A stretch of DNA of 9,248 bases. Source: Spartobacteria bacterium (lineage in GTDB: Bacteria; Verrucomicrobiota; Verrucomicrobiia; Chthoniobacterales; Terrimicrobiaceae). The notes beneath the pieces were generated by a model. That model ran no database searches and was not told the DNA's origin. It was given only the letters and a program-made list of their open reading frames with translations. The stretch lies in assembly GCA_947487745.1 (NCBI GenBank), contig CANKXQ010000042.1:1-9248 (forward strand). Direction: 5' to 3'. Shown piece by piece: positions 1 through 6,294 of this stretch. The position numbers were made by a program, and so were the translations under genes. Each line of letters starts with the position of its first letter. Position 1 is the first letter of the stretch.

Positions 1-679
1 CGTGGCACTGACGAGGGCTGGTTTGAGAATCGGCGCGGAAATTCCGTTCAGCAGAGCGGAGGCCGCAGTGCGCCCGAGGCGGCGAAAATCATACCGCAGA
101 CGACTGATCGATGCCGACCGGAGCGCTTCTAAGCAGTTGCAGCTTCGCTCCACCCGTGAAAGGGGGTTCTTCAATGACCTCGGGAGCCCACAAATGGTCG
201 AAGAGAAAACCACAGCATCCACGCGGGGCATTTTTCAAGATCGCATCAAGCTCGCGCCGCTGAATTTCGAGCGATGCGAATTGCGGAGGTTCCAGTGAAT
301 CGCCCTGCCTCAGCAAAGACGGCGCGGAACACACAACAAAACTCCCTGCATTCGCCGAACACACCTCCGAAAAGCCTGAGAGGATTTCCTGATAGAGACG
401 GCTCCAATGGCACATTTCGCGTCCGATAAAGCATAGCGGCTTGCCCCGCACTTGCCCCGCGCTGGCTGCTGCGGAATAGAGACTGCCACTCGGACTTTGC
501 CAGACCACACCCTCCAAAGCCATGTCCTTTAGAATTCGAAAAATTGTGAAAGGGTGGAGATTCAGATCCTTGGAAAGCGCTGCCAATGTTGGCAGGCACT
601 GGCTGGAATCGCTAGGAGCGGCCATTTCAACGAGGCGCTCGCGGGCTTGCCTCGCAAGAATTGTTGGTTTTCGTGGCAC
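1..679 (-). pseudogene. GntR-type wHTH regulator with LacI-like sensor domain, frameshifted and cut by left edge
   Basis: Likely a transcriptional repressor of the divergent sugar genes. I chose the GTG at 679-677 because a GAGG lies 8 bases upstream and the protein then opens MPRKPTILARQARERL, like the N-termini of this class. The longer alternatives (GTG at 739, ATG at 706) add an unlikely Cys-rich leader. Residues about 29-70 form a winged helix-turn-helix (LPTLAALSKDLNLHPFTIFR, then a wing around GSLYSA). From about residue 79 a periplasmic-binding-protein-like effector domain begins (GKPLCFIGREM..., later GFLFDHLWAPEVIEE). The frame stops with TGA at 91-89 after VGIDQSSAV. The next frame continues without a stop to the window edge as YDFRRLGRTAASALL and beyond, which reads as the continuation of the same domain. 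One extra base near 94-95 would explain this. Gene type is fairly sure. Whether the frameshift is real or a sequencing error is open. Confidence 0.72.
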
Positions 680-857
680 GACGCAAACCTCACAAAGACA
701 GTTCATTTTGCAAAAAAAGGCTTTGCGAATAAAAACCACCTGAAATTTAATACCAAATGCAGTGGGAAGGCTTTCAGTTTGGACTGATCAAAGCCTGATC
801 GGAAAACTCCCGAACCGCCTCGTCGCATATCTATTTTTAAGCATTTCCCATGACAAC
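680..857. promoter_or_regulatory. Divergent intergenic region with operator-like repeats
   Basis: This gap separates the leftward regulator from the rightward kinase gene, so it should hold both promoters and the regulator's operator. An interrupted inverted repeat pairs GGCTTTCAGT (769-778) with ACTGATCAAAGCC (783-795), leaving a three-base bulge and a four-base loop. The hexamer CTGATC also occurs twice, at 784-789 and 795-800, 11 bases apart or about one helical turn. An AT-rich stretch near 826-840 could contain a rightward -10 element, but I could not pair it with a good -35. Regulatory function is inferred from position; the repeats are seen directly. Confidence 0.4.
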
Positions 858-1948
858 ATGACCCCCGGTAGCAGACATCATCAATGGATTTCGAATTAAT
901 GGGTCTTTTCTGGAGAGCAGCCCCTATGGCGGCGTCCACATCAATGACACCTTTGTCGCAGCGTTCAGCCAGGCAGGCACGCGGGTGCGCTACATTTTCC
1001 AGCGAATCAACGATCGCATTTTTACGAATCCGGTGGCGCTCATGGAAAACATCCAGCGCGTCACCGAAGAGGCCCACAGGCAGCTTGAAATCGCCGGAGT
1101 GCCCGATGCCTCGCGGCGCTCGCTGACAGCGCTCTCTGCAAAGGACGGCTTCCCTTACCACCGCGACCAAGACGGCAAATACCGGCGGGGATACTTGTTC
1201 ATCGAGGGGGCGAAAACCTACGAGTGAACGCCAAGCCTACGAAGCGGCAAAAGCTTTCGGCGAATTCCAAGGCCTCGTCGCCGCGCTTCCAGGCGACCGA
1301 CTTCATGAGACGATCCCGAATTTTCACAACACCCGCTCGCGTTTGGAGCACCTGAAACAAGCCGTGGCAGCAGATGCCAAGGGTCGGATTGCCCTGGTCC
1401 TAGCCGAGTGGGATTTCATCCAACGCCGGGAGAATATCGTGGACCGTCTGCTCGACCTCTGCGCCAAGGGGCAAATTCCGGGGCGGGTCACACACAATGA
1501 TACGAAGCTCAACAATGTGATGATCGACGACGCCACAGAGACGGGAATCTGCGTTGTTGTTCTCGACACCGTCATGCCAGGCCTTGCTCTCTACGACTTC
1601 GGCGACATGGTGCGCACCGCAACCAATCCCGCGCTGGAAGAGGAACCGGATATCTCGAAGGTTCGCATGCAGATGCCCATGTTCGAGGCACTCGTGAGCG
1701 GCTACCTCTCCTCGGCGCGTTCATTCCTGAACGAGGCTGAAATCTCGCACCTAGCCTTCTTAGGCAAGCACATCACACTCGAAATCGGCAGTCGTTTCCT
1801 CACCGACTACCTCGAAGGCGATGTGTATTTCAAAATCAAGCATCCAACGCACAACCTCGACCGCCTTCGCACCCAACTCGCACTGGTGAAAAGCATCGAG
1901 GATCAAGAGGAAGCCATGAACAACTTTGTGAGAAAGGCCACAAAATGA
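858..1948 (+). pseudogene. NahK-like sugar 1-kinase (phosphotransferase family), two frameshifts
   Basis: Related to N-acetylhexosamine 1-kinase and other APH-fold phosphotransferases, which phosphorylate the anomeric carbon of a sugar with ATP. Reading starts at ATG 858. One extra C in the CCCCC at 862-866 must be skipped to enter the frame giving MTPVADIINGF, then SSPYGGVHINDTF and YIFQRINDRIFTNPVALMEN, ending YLFIEGAKTYE before TGA at 1225-1227. The gene resumes one frame over with RQAYEAAKAFGEFQ and runs to TGA at 1946-1948. The catalytic loop THNDTKLNN is present with its Asp at 1499-1501. The following metal-binding segment reads CVVVLDTVMPG where the family has CVIDLDTVMPG, so the DFG-equivalent Asp appears as Val at 1559-1561. 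The C-terminal YLEGDVYFKIKHPTHNLDR is typical. Its stop overlaps the next start (ATGA), implying an operon. Family assignment is strong; substrate is inferred; the gene is probably inactive as given. Confidence 0.8.
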
Positions 1949-2730
1949 AAATCCTCATCACAGGCGGAAGCGGCTTCACCGGCAGTCATCTCGTGGAGCA
2001 TTATCAGGACATCGCGGAGGTGGTTGTTTTGGACAACCCGCGCAGCGGACACCGCAAGAATCTCGAGGGCCTGAAGTGCCGGTTCGTGGGGGGGGGATCC
2101 ATCATGGACAAGCCGCTCCTCGACGAAGTCATGCAAGGTGTGGATTACATCTTCCACCTCGCTACCCTCACCAGCGTGCCAGAATTCATACAGCGCCCGG
2201 ATGAAACAGTGGAACTCAATGTGCGCGGGCTTCTCAATGTCCTCGAGGCGGGCCGCAAGCATGGGGTGAAGAAGCTCTGCTTTGCGAGTTCCTCTACCGT
2301 GTATGGCGAAAATCCCATCCAGCCCAAGGTGGAAAGTATGACGCCGGATTCCCGCAGCGCCTATGCTGCCGCCGTGCAGATCTTCCTCCACCACGCCCTC
2401 GCCGGAGCCCCCATCACGGGCTATGGTGATGGAGGCCGGACGAGGGATTTCATTTTTGTGAAGGACATCGTGGGAGCACTGGCCTTTGCGGCTGAAACCC
2501 GACACGCAACAGGCGTCTTCAACGCTGGCTACGGCAAATCGATTACCATCCTGGAACTCGTTCAAGAAATCCTCCGCCTCGCCGGCTCCAAATCGGAAAT
2601 CCGCTTCGAACCAGTTCGAGCGGGAGATATCCGCCACTCCACATCGGATCCCTCGAAGCTGATGGCCGCTGGATGGAAGCCCCGCTTCGATGTCCCAACT
2701 GGTCTGCAGGCTTCTCAGGAATATAAATAA
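1945..2730 (+). CDS. NAD-dependent nucleotide-sugar epimerase (extended SDR), internally deleted
   Basis: Resembles UDP-glucose or UDP-N-acetylglucosamine 4-epimerases of the GalE/WbpP type. The Rossmann NAD motif is TGGSGFTGSH (residues 6-15), the Asp ending strand 2 is in VVLDN, then come FHLATLTSVPEFIQRP, the active-site Ser segment ASSSTVYGENP (114-124), YGDGGRTRDFIFVKDIV and RAGDIRHS. At 261 residues it is about 40-50 shorter than usual. The gap is at residues 134-144: PDSRS is joined directly to AYAAAV, whereas relatives have the Tyr-x-x-x-Lys helix and the LRYFNVFGPRQDP segment between. The catalytic Tyr and Lys are therefore missing, so epimerase activity is unlikely. An in-frame run of nine G (2088-2096) encodes Gly-Gly-Gly at residues 49-51. 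The start overlaps the kinase stop and has AAAGG upstream. Beside a NahK-like kinase, a UDP-HexNAc or UDP-galactose 4-epimerase role would fit, by inference. Confidence 0.85.
   Translation: MKILITGGSGFTGSHLVEHYQDIAEVVVLDNPRSGHRKNLEGLKCRFVGGGSIMDKPLLDEVMQGVDYIFHLATLTSVPEFIQRPDETVELNVRGLLNVLEAGRKHGVKKLCFASSSTVYGENPIQPKVESMTPDSRSAYAAAVQIFLHHALAGAPITGYGDGGRTRDFIFVKDIVGALAFAAETRHATGVFNAGYGKSITILELVQEILRLAGSKSEIRFEPVRAGDIRHSTSDPSKLMAAGWKPRFDVPTGLQASQEYK
2088..2096 (+). repeat. Nine-base poly-G tract inside the epimerase gene
   Basis: Nine consecutive G bases encode the end of Val48 and Gly49-Gly51. Relatives usually have an acidic residue and one Gly here, as in a VEGSI-type segment, so the tract may have gained a codon. 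Homopolymers this long are prone to slippage and to base-calling error. A one-base change would shift the frame early in the protein. Confidence 0.9.
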
Positions 2731-2784
2731 GTCACTCGGAATTTTGTCATCGAACAAGCAAGGCATTCTGATAACCGAAAAACC

Positions 2785-3783
2785 ATGACATCCCTTAAAG
2801 CTCTCCTGATCGGCATGCCAAACTACTTGCCTCAGGCCTACCCCGAGGCACTGCGTGCGGAAATTCGCACCAAGGTTCGCCTTTTTCCTGAAGCCATCAA
2901 CGGAGCTGATTGGAAGAGCCACACTACGGCCCTGGCGGAAGCGGATGTGCTTTTTGCGACTTGGGGAATGCCAAGGCTCGATGCGGAATTCCTCGCCGCC
3001 GCACCGCGATTGAAAGTGGTCTTTTACGCGGCGGGTTCGGTCAAAGGCTTTGCAACTCCGGAATCCTACAAGCGAGGAATCCTCATTTCAAGCGCCTGGC
3101 AGGCGAATGCCATTCCCGTGGCCGAGTATTCCCACGCCACGATTCTTCTGGGTCTGACGGGGTTCTGGTCCAGCCAACGCCTGGCCCGGGCAGGTAAATT
3201 CAGTCATCAACATTCCCCTGTGGCGGGCGCATTCCACTCGAATGTCGGTCTCGTCTCCCTCGGAGCAATCGGACGCCTGGTGGCTGGTCATTTGGTAAAA
3301 CACGAGATCAACATCATGGCCTACGATCCCTTTGCCACCCCCGCCGCCGCAGCCTCGCTCGGGGTCACCTTGGTTTCACTCGAGGAGCTTTTTGCCAAGA
3401 GCCATGTGGTAAGCCTCCACACGCCTTGGCTGCCTGAAACCGAAAAAATGATCAACGGCCCGCTCCTCCGCGCGATGCCCCAAGGCGCTACCCTCATCAA
3501 CACCTCGCCCGGCGCCGTAATCGATGCATCCGACCTCTGCGCGGTGCTTGCCGAGCGCTCGGACATAACTGCGATTCTAGATGTGACCCACCCCGAGCCA
3601 CCGCTGCCGGACTCGCCATTGCGGGCCTTGGAAAATGTTGTCCTCACCCCGCACATCGCCGGCAGCGTTGGCGGTGAAATCGCTCGCATGGGCTATTGGA
3701 TGAAAGACGAGCTGGACCTCTATCTGCACGGGAAACCGATTCAACACGGAGTTACCAAGGATATGCTCGCCCGAATGGCCTGA
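2785..3783 (+). CDS. D-isomer 2-hydroxyacid dehydrogenase family protein, catalytic Arg replaced
   Basis: An NAD-dependent oxidoreductase of the phosphoglycerate dehydrogenase family, which interconverts a 2-hydroxyacid and a 2-oxoacid. The catalytic domain comes first (about 1-110), then the Rossmann domain with VGLVSLGAIGR (154-164), where Ser158 stands in for the first Gly of GxGxxG, and Asp181 in AYDPF for cofactor ribose binding. Other family segments are VVSLHTPWLPETE (208-220), DVTHPEPP with catalytic Glu271, and TPHIAGS with catalytic His290. The segment that normally reads NTxRGA is NTSPGA, putting Pro242 (codon 3508-3510, CCC) at the catalytic Arg; one base change from CGC would do this. 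Length of 332 residues is normal. It starts 54 bases after the epimerase, without a clear ribosome binding site. Its closeness to a sugar isomerase suggests a sugar-acid or sugar-derived substrate, which is inference. The loss of Arg suggests weak or absent activity. Confidence 0.88.
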   Translation: MTSLKALLIGMPNYLPQAYPEALRAEIRTKVRLFPEAINGADWKSHTTALAEADVLFATWGMPRLDAEFLAAAPRLKVVFYAAGSVKGFATPESYKRGILISSAWQANAIPVAEYSHATILLGLTGFWSSQRLARAGKFSHQHSPVAGAFHSNVGLVSLGAIGRLVAGHLVKHEINIMAYDPFATPAAAASLGVTLVSLEELFAKSHVVSLHTPWLPETEKMINGPLLRAMPQGATLINTSPGAVIDASDLCAVLAERSDITAILDVTHPEPPLPDSPLRALENVVLTPHIAGSVGGEIARMGYWMKDELDLYLHGKPIQHGVTKDMLARMA

Positions 3784-3794
3784 CACATTTCTTT

Positions 3795-4562
3795 ATGCTT
3801 CCGGGACTCGTCTCCATCACCTTCCGTCAACTCACGCCTCAGCAAATCGTCGAGCTGTGCGTTCAAAACCAGCTCCAAGTCATCGAGTGGGGCGGCGATG
3901 TGCATGTGCCGCATGGCGACATCGATACGGCCACGCAAGTCGCTCGATTGACGCGCGAGCATGGACTGGATGTCGCAGCCTATGGTTCCTACTACCGTCT
4001 TGCGGCGAGTCCTGCCAATGGATTGCAGTTCTCCGCCGTGCTGGCGTCCGCCGTGGCGTTGGAGACACACGCGATCCGGATTTGGGCGGGCAACCGTGGT
4101 TCGGCGGATGCCGATTCCGCCTGGCGGAACGAAGTCATTCAAGATGCATTGCGCTGCGCAGATCTTGCCGGCAAAAAAGGCATCACCCTTTGCTACGAGT
4201 TCCATGGAGGGACGCTCACCGACACGCTGGAATCCACCTGCGAGCTTCTCGCTGCGACAGAACATCCCTTCATCAAAACCCTCTGGCAGCCGCCGCACGG
4301 ACGTCCGTTGGAAGAATGCCTCACTGGACTGCGAACTCTGGCAAGGAGACTTCATCACATCCATGGATTCCATTGGTGGCCGGATTCCTCGCACCGCCTG
4401 CCATTGCGAACCGGCAAGGATCGCTGGACCGCCTATGTCTCGGAATTTCGCACCCTCGGCATGAGTCCAAATATCCTTCTTGAATTTGTCGTCGGCGACT
4501 CCCCCGAAGCACTCACCGACGATGCCTTGTTTCTAAACGAAATCCTGCGCGAACAAGGGTAG
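3795..4562 (+). CDS. Sugar phosphate isomerase/epimerase (xylose isomerase-like TIM barrel)
   Basis: A 255-residue single-domain TIM barrel of the AP-endonuclease-2/xylose-isomerase-like superfamily, whose members isomerise or epimerise sugars and sugar phosphates using a divalent metal. The start is the ATG at 3795, 11 bases after the dehydrogenase stop; no nearer in-frame start exists, and the protein then opens MLPGLVSITFRQLTPQQIVE as is usual. Segments in order are IEWGGDVHVPHGD, AAYGSYYRL, IRIWAGNRGSA, LCYEFHGGTLTDT, LWQPPHGR, HIHGFHWWP and LLEFVVGDSPE. The Glu and His residues in these segments are candidate metal and substrate ligands. Nothing appears truncated or frameshifted, unlike the genes upstream. 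Its stop TAG abuts the stop of the convergent permease gene. Family is secure; substrate is unknown. Confidence 0.9.
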   Translation: MLPGLVSITFRQLTPQQIVELCVQNQLQVIEWGGDVHVPHGDIDTATQVARLTREHGLDVAAYGSYYRLAASPANGLQFSAVLASAVALETHAIRIWAGNRGSADADSAWRNEVIQDALRCADLAGKKGITLCYEFHGGTLTDTLESTCELLAATEHPFIKTLWQPPHGRPLEECLTGLRTLARRLHHIHGFHWWPDSSHRLPLRTGKDRWTAYVSEFRTLGMSPNILLEFVVGDSPEALTDDALFLNEILREQG

Positions 4563-4565
4563 CTA
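4560..4565. other. Abutting convergent stop codons (TAGCTA)
   Basis: The isomerase stop TAG (4560-4562) and the permease stop, read on the other strand (4565-4563), sit side by side as the palindrome TAGCTA. No room is left for a dedicated terminator between the genes, so each transcript must run into the other gene. Confidence 0.9.
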
Positions 4566-5846
4566 CTCGCGGACCTCTTGCAGGCGGTGGACTTGGAGAA
4601 ATGTTATGAGGTTGAGCAGAAAAAGCGCACCAAAGTAGATGCTGTGGCGTTTCCAGTGGAGTGCGCCTGTGACGACTTCATAGGTGCCGATGAAGTCGAG
4701 TGAAATGCCCCAGACGACCGGTGCAGCGCCCAAGCCGAGGCTGCTGATCACTGTGAAGAGGGCAAAAAAGTGATTGCGCCCCATCTGTGGCATGGTTGCG
4801 AAGATGATCCTTGCGTTGGCTACATTGAAGGCGGCTCCGGCAACGCCACAGATGAAGTTCAAAAGACAAATGACATGCCATCTGCAGGGTATGATACCGG
4901 CGGCAACTAAAAACCAACCGGCTATGGCTCCACCAAAAAGAATGAGCGCCGCCGCAAGCACGGGCTTGCCACCCAGACGCTCCAACATTTTTCCGAGAAA
5001 TGGCAGGCTCGCGAGCGCCCCGATAAAGGAAACACCAGTAAGATAAAGGACCTTGGAGACACTGAATTCCGGAAACTCGTGTAGATACTCCACCGTGAAA
5101 ACTCCCAAGCTGCCGACCACGATGACGAAGGACAGATTGAAGAGCAGAAGAGAAAAAAACGGCGGGTAAAAAAGAATCTGCTTCCAAGGCACATGCTCGG
5201 AGGATTTACGCATCAGCTCGCTGCCACGCACATCAGGGATTCGCTTAATGAAAAAAAGCGCTGCGGTGCCAGCCAAGGCGCTCACCAGAAAAACGAGCGA
5301 GTATTCCATGGAGGCCACGCTGCCGGACATGAGCAGCGCCGAACAGAGAAGCGCCATCAGCGAGCCGCCGAACATGAAAATCTGATCACGGGACAAGAAA
5401 ACAGCCTTCTCCTCTTCGGGTATGAGAGCAGCGATCCATGGCATCCAGGCGGTGGAGGCTATGCCTCGCAGAAAATTGAACACGAAGAGCGATGCAACCA
5501 AGAGAACGATTTTTGCGACTTCATTGAGAAACAGAAGCACTGGCACAGCAGCCACAATAAAAATAAAAATAGTCCGCAGTCCCCAACCCATTAAAACGAA
5601 ACGCTTGTAGCCGTAAACCGGCAGCCACTTGGCTGCTGGCAACTGGAGCACCGTCATGAGAGGGGTGAATGCGGCGAGAATGCCTACCACACTGGATGTG
5701 GCCCCGATACTCTTTGCATAAAGAATCATAGGTGCCCCCAGGATGATCTGAAAAGACAGAGCGTTCAGGAGTGAGAACCAGTGGATACTGTAGAATCCCG
5801 AAGAGGTCTGCTGTTTCAAAGGGCGGGTGACGGCGCTTGCATGCAC
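4563..5846 (-). CDS. MFS family permease
   Basis: A 427-residue inner-membrane transporter with about 12 hydrophobic segments, the usual Major Facilitator Superfamily layout. The first segments include HWFSLLNALSFQIILGAPMI and VVGILAAFTPLMTVLQL, followed by the cytoplasmic loop KWLPVYGYKRFVLMGWG, a divergent motif-A position between segments 2 and 3. The matching loop in the second half is GKMLERLGGKPVLAA. A long polar central loop (about RIPDVRGSELMRKSSEHVPW) separates the two halves. The GTG at 5846-5844 is the first possible start after an upstream in-frame stop; there is no strong ribosome binding site. It begins 24 bases after the small exported-protein gene read in the same direction, so the two are probably co-transcribed. 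Carrying the sugar handled by the neighbouring enzymes is plausible but not shown. The gene looks complete. Confidence 0.9.
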   Translation of the reverse strand: MHASAVTRPLKQQTSSGFYSIHWFSLLNALSFQIILGAPMILYAKSIGATSSVVGILAAFTPLMTVLQLPAAKWLPVYGYKRFVLMGWGLRTIFIFIVAAVPVLLFLNEVAKIVLLVASLFVFNFLRGIASTAWMPWIAALIPEEEKAVFLSRDQIFMFGGSLMALLCSALLMSGSVASMEYSLVFLVSALAGTAALFFIKRIPDVRGSELMRKSSEHVPWKQILFYPPFFSLLLFNLSFVIVVGSLGVFTVEYLHEFPEFSVSKVLYLTGVSFIGALASLPFLGKMLERLGGKPVLAAALILFGGAIAGWFLVAAGIIPCRWHVICLLNFICGVAGAAFNVANARIIFATMPQMGRNHFFALFTVISSLGLGAAPVVWGISLDFIGTYEVVTGALHWKRHSIYFGALFLLNLITFLQVHRLQEVRE

Positions 5847-5870
5847 CGTCGGAATGGCGTCAGCAAATGC

Positions 5871-6188
5871 CTACTTGGGGAGCGCAGGCTGTGACTCAGC
5901 GCCAGCGGCCTGGGTTGGCAAAACATAGGGCGCGCCCGGCCTGTAGATCGGGGCGTCGGTCTTCGGCGGCTGAATGAGACTGCGCTGGATGTAGGTGGGG
6001 TTTGGCGCGGCAGTGAGATTGTAGCTTCCCTTGCCGTCGGGCATCATGGGCGTTCCCCAGCGTGTGCGGCAGACGACTTCCTGGGCTTTGACGGGCGTTC
6101 CGTTGAGTGTGTGGTTCTTCATCTCAGGCAATTCAGGCGCTGTGAATGTGCTGATGATGGAACCGCCGGCTATGAGCAGAGGGATCAT
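5871..6188 (-). CDS. Small exported or membrane-anchored hypothetical protein
   Basis: I do not recognise this 105-residue protein. The ATG at 6188-6186 gives a hydrophobic N-terminus, MIPLLIAGGSIISTFTAPEL, that could be a signal peptide or anchor, although it lacks a basic n-region. A TTG at 6227 would add 13 residues including a few Arg (WPYRARTM), making a more conventional positively charged leader, so the start is uncertain. The mature part carries one Cys (in EVVCRTRWGTP) and a Pro-rich tail (QPPKTDAPIYRPGAPYVLP) ending ESQPALPK, likely unstructured. It lies 24 bases upstream of the permease in the same direction, so co-expression is likely. Reading-frame length and the leader support a real gene; function is unknown. 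Confidence 0.6.
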   Translation of the reverse strand: MIPLLIAGGSIISTFTAPELPEMKNHTLNGTPVKAQEVVCRTRWGTPMMPDGKGSYNLTAAPNPTYIQRSLIQPPKTDAPIYRPGAPYVLPTQAAGAESQPALPK

Positions 6189-6294
6189 GGTGCGGGCACG
6201 ATAAGGCCATTCTGCAGCGAAATGCAATGTCGTCGCTTGAGGCTCATGAAGTTTTCTTCGTGATCCTGCGGCGATATTTTGAGTTTCTTAAAAA
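6189..6294. promoter_or_regulatory. Divergent promoter region
   Basis: This 106-base gap lies between the leftward small-protein/permease pair and the rightward channel-like gene, so it should carry both promoters. An AT-rich TATTTT (6275-6280) lies close to the rightward ATG, but I found no well-spaced -35 partner. No hairpin or repeat stood out. The assignment rests on gene orientation. Confidence 0.35.

Noticed and set aside
740..857. Small RNA or riboswitch in the divergent gap
   Set aside because: The only pairing found is a short bulged hairpin without a T-run; nothing matches a known riboswitch core.
703..1170. Minus-strand frame of 155 codons across the regulator-kinase gap
   Set aside because: It overlaps the conserved kinase coding sequence and the likely promoter region, and shows no family features.
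858..1234. Programmed ribosomal frameshifting in the kinase
   Set aside because: Neither site has a slippery heptamer with a downstream structure, this enzyme family is not known to use frameshifting, and a missense change at a key residue points to decay.
1903..2922. Long open frame of 339 codons on the minus strand
   Set aside because: It lies antisense to the epimerase and dehydrogenase, both of which have clear family motifs; its translation is His/Arg-rich and shows no recognisable domain.
3741..4483. Alternative frames on both strands over the isomerase gene
   Set aside because: Only the 3795-4562 frame carries the conserved TIM-barrel segments; the others are compositional shadows of GC-rich DNA.
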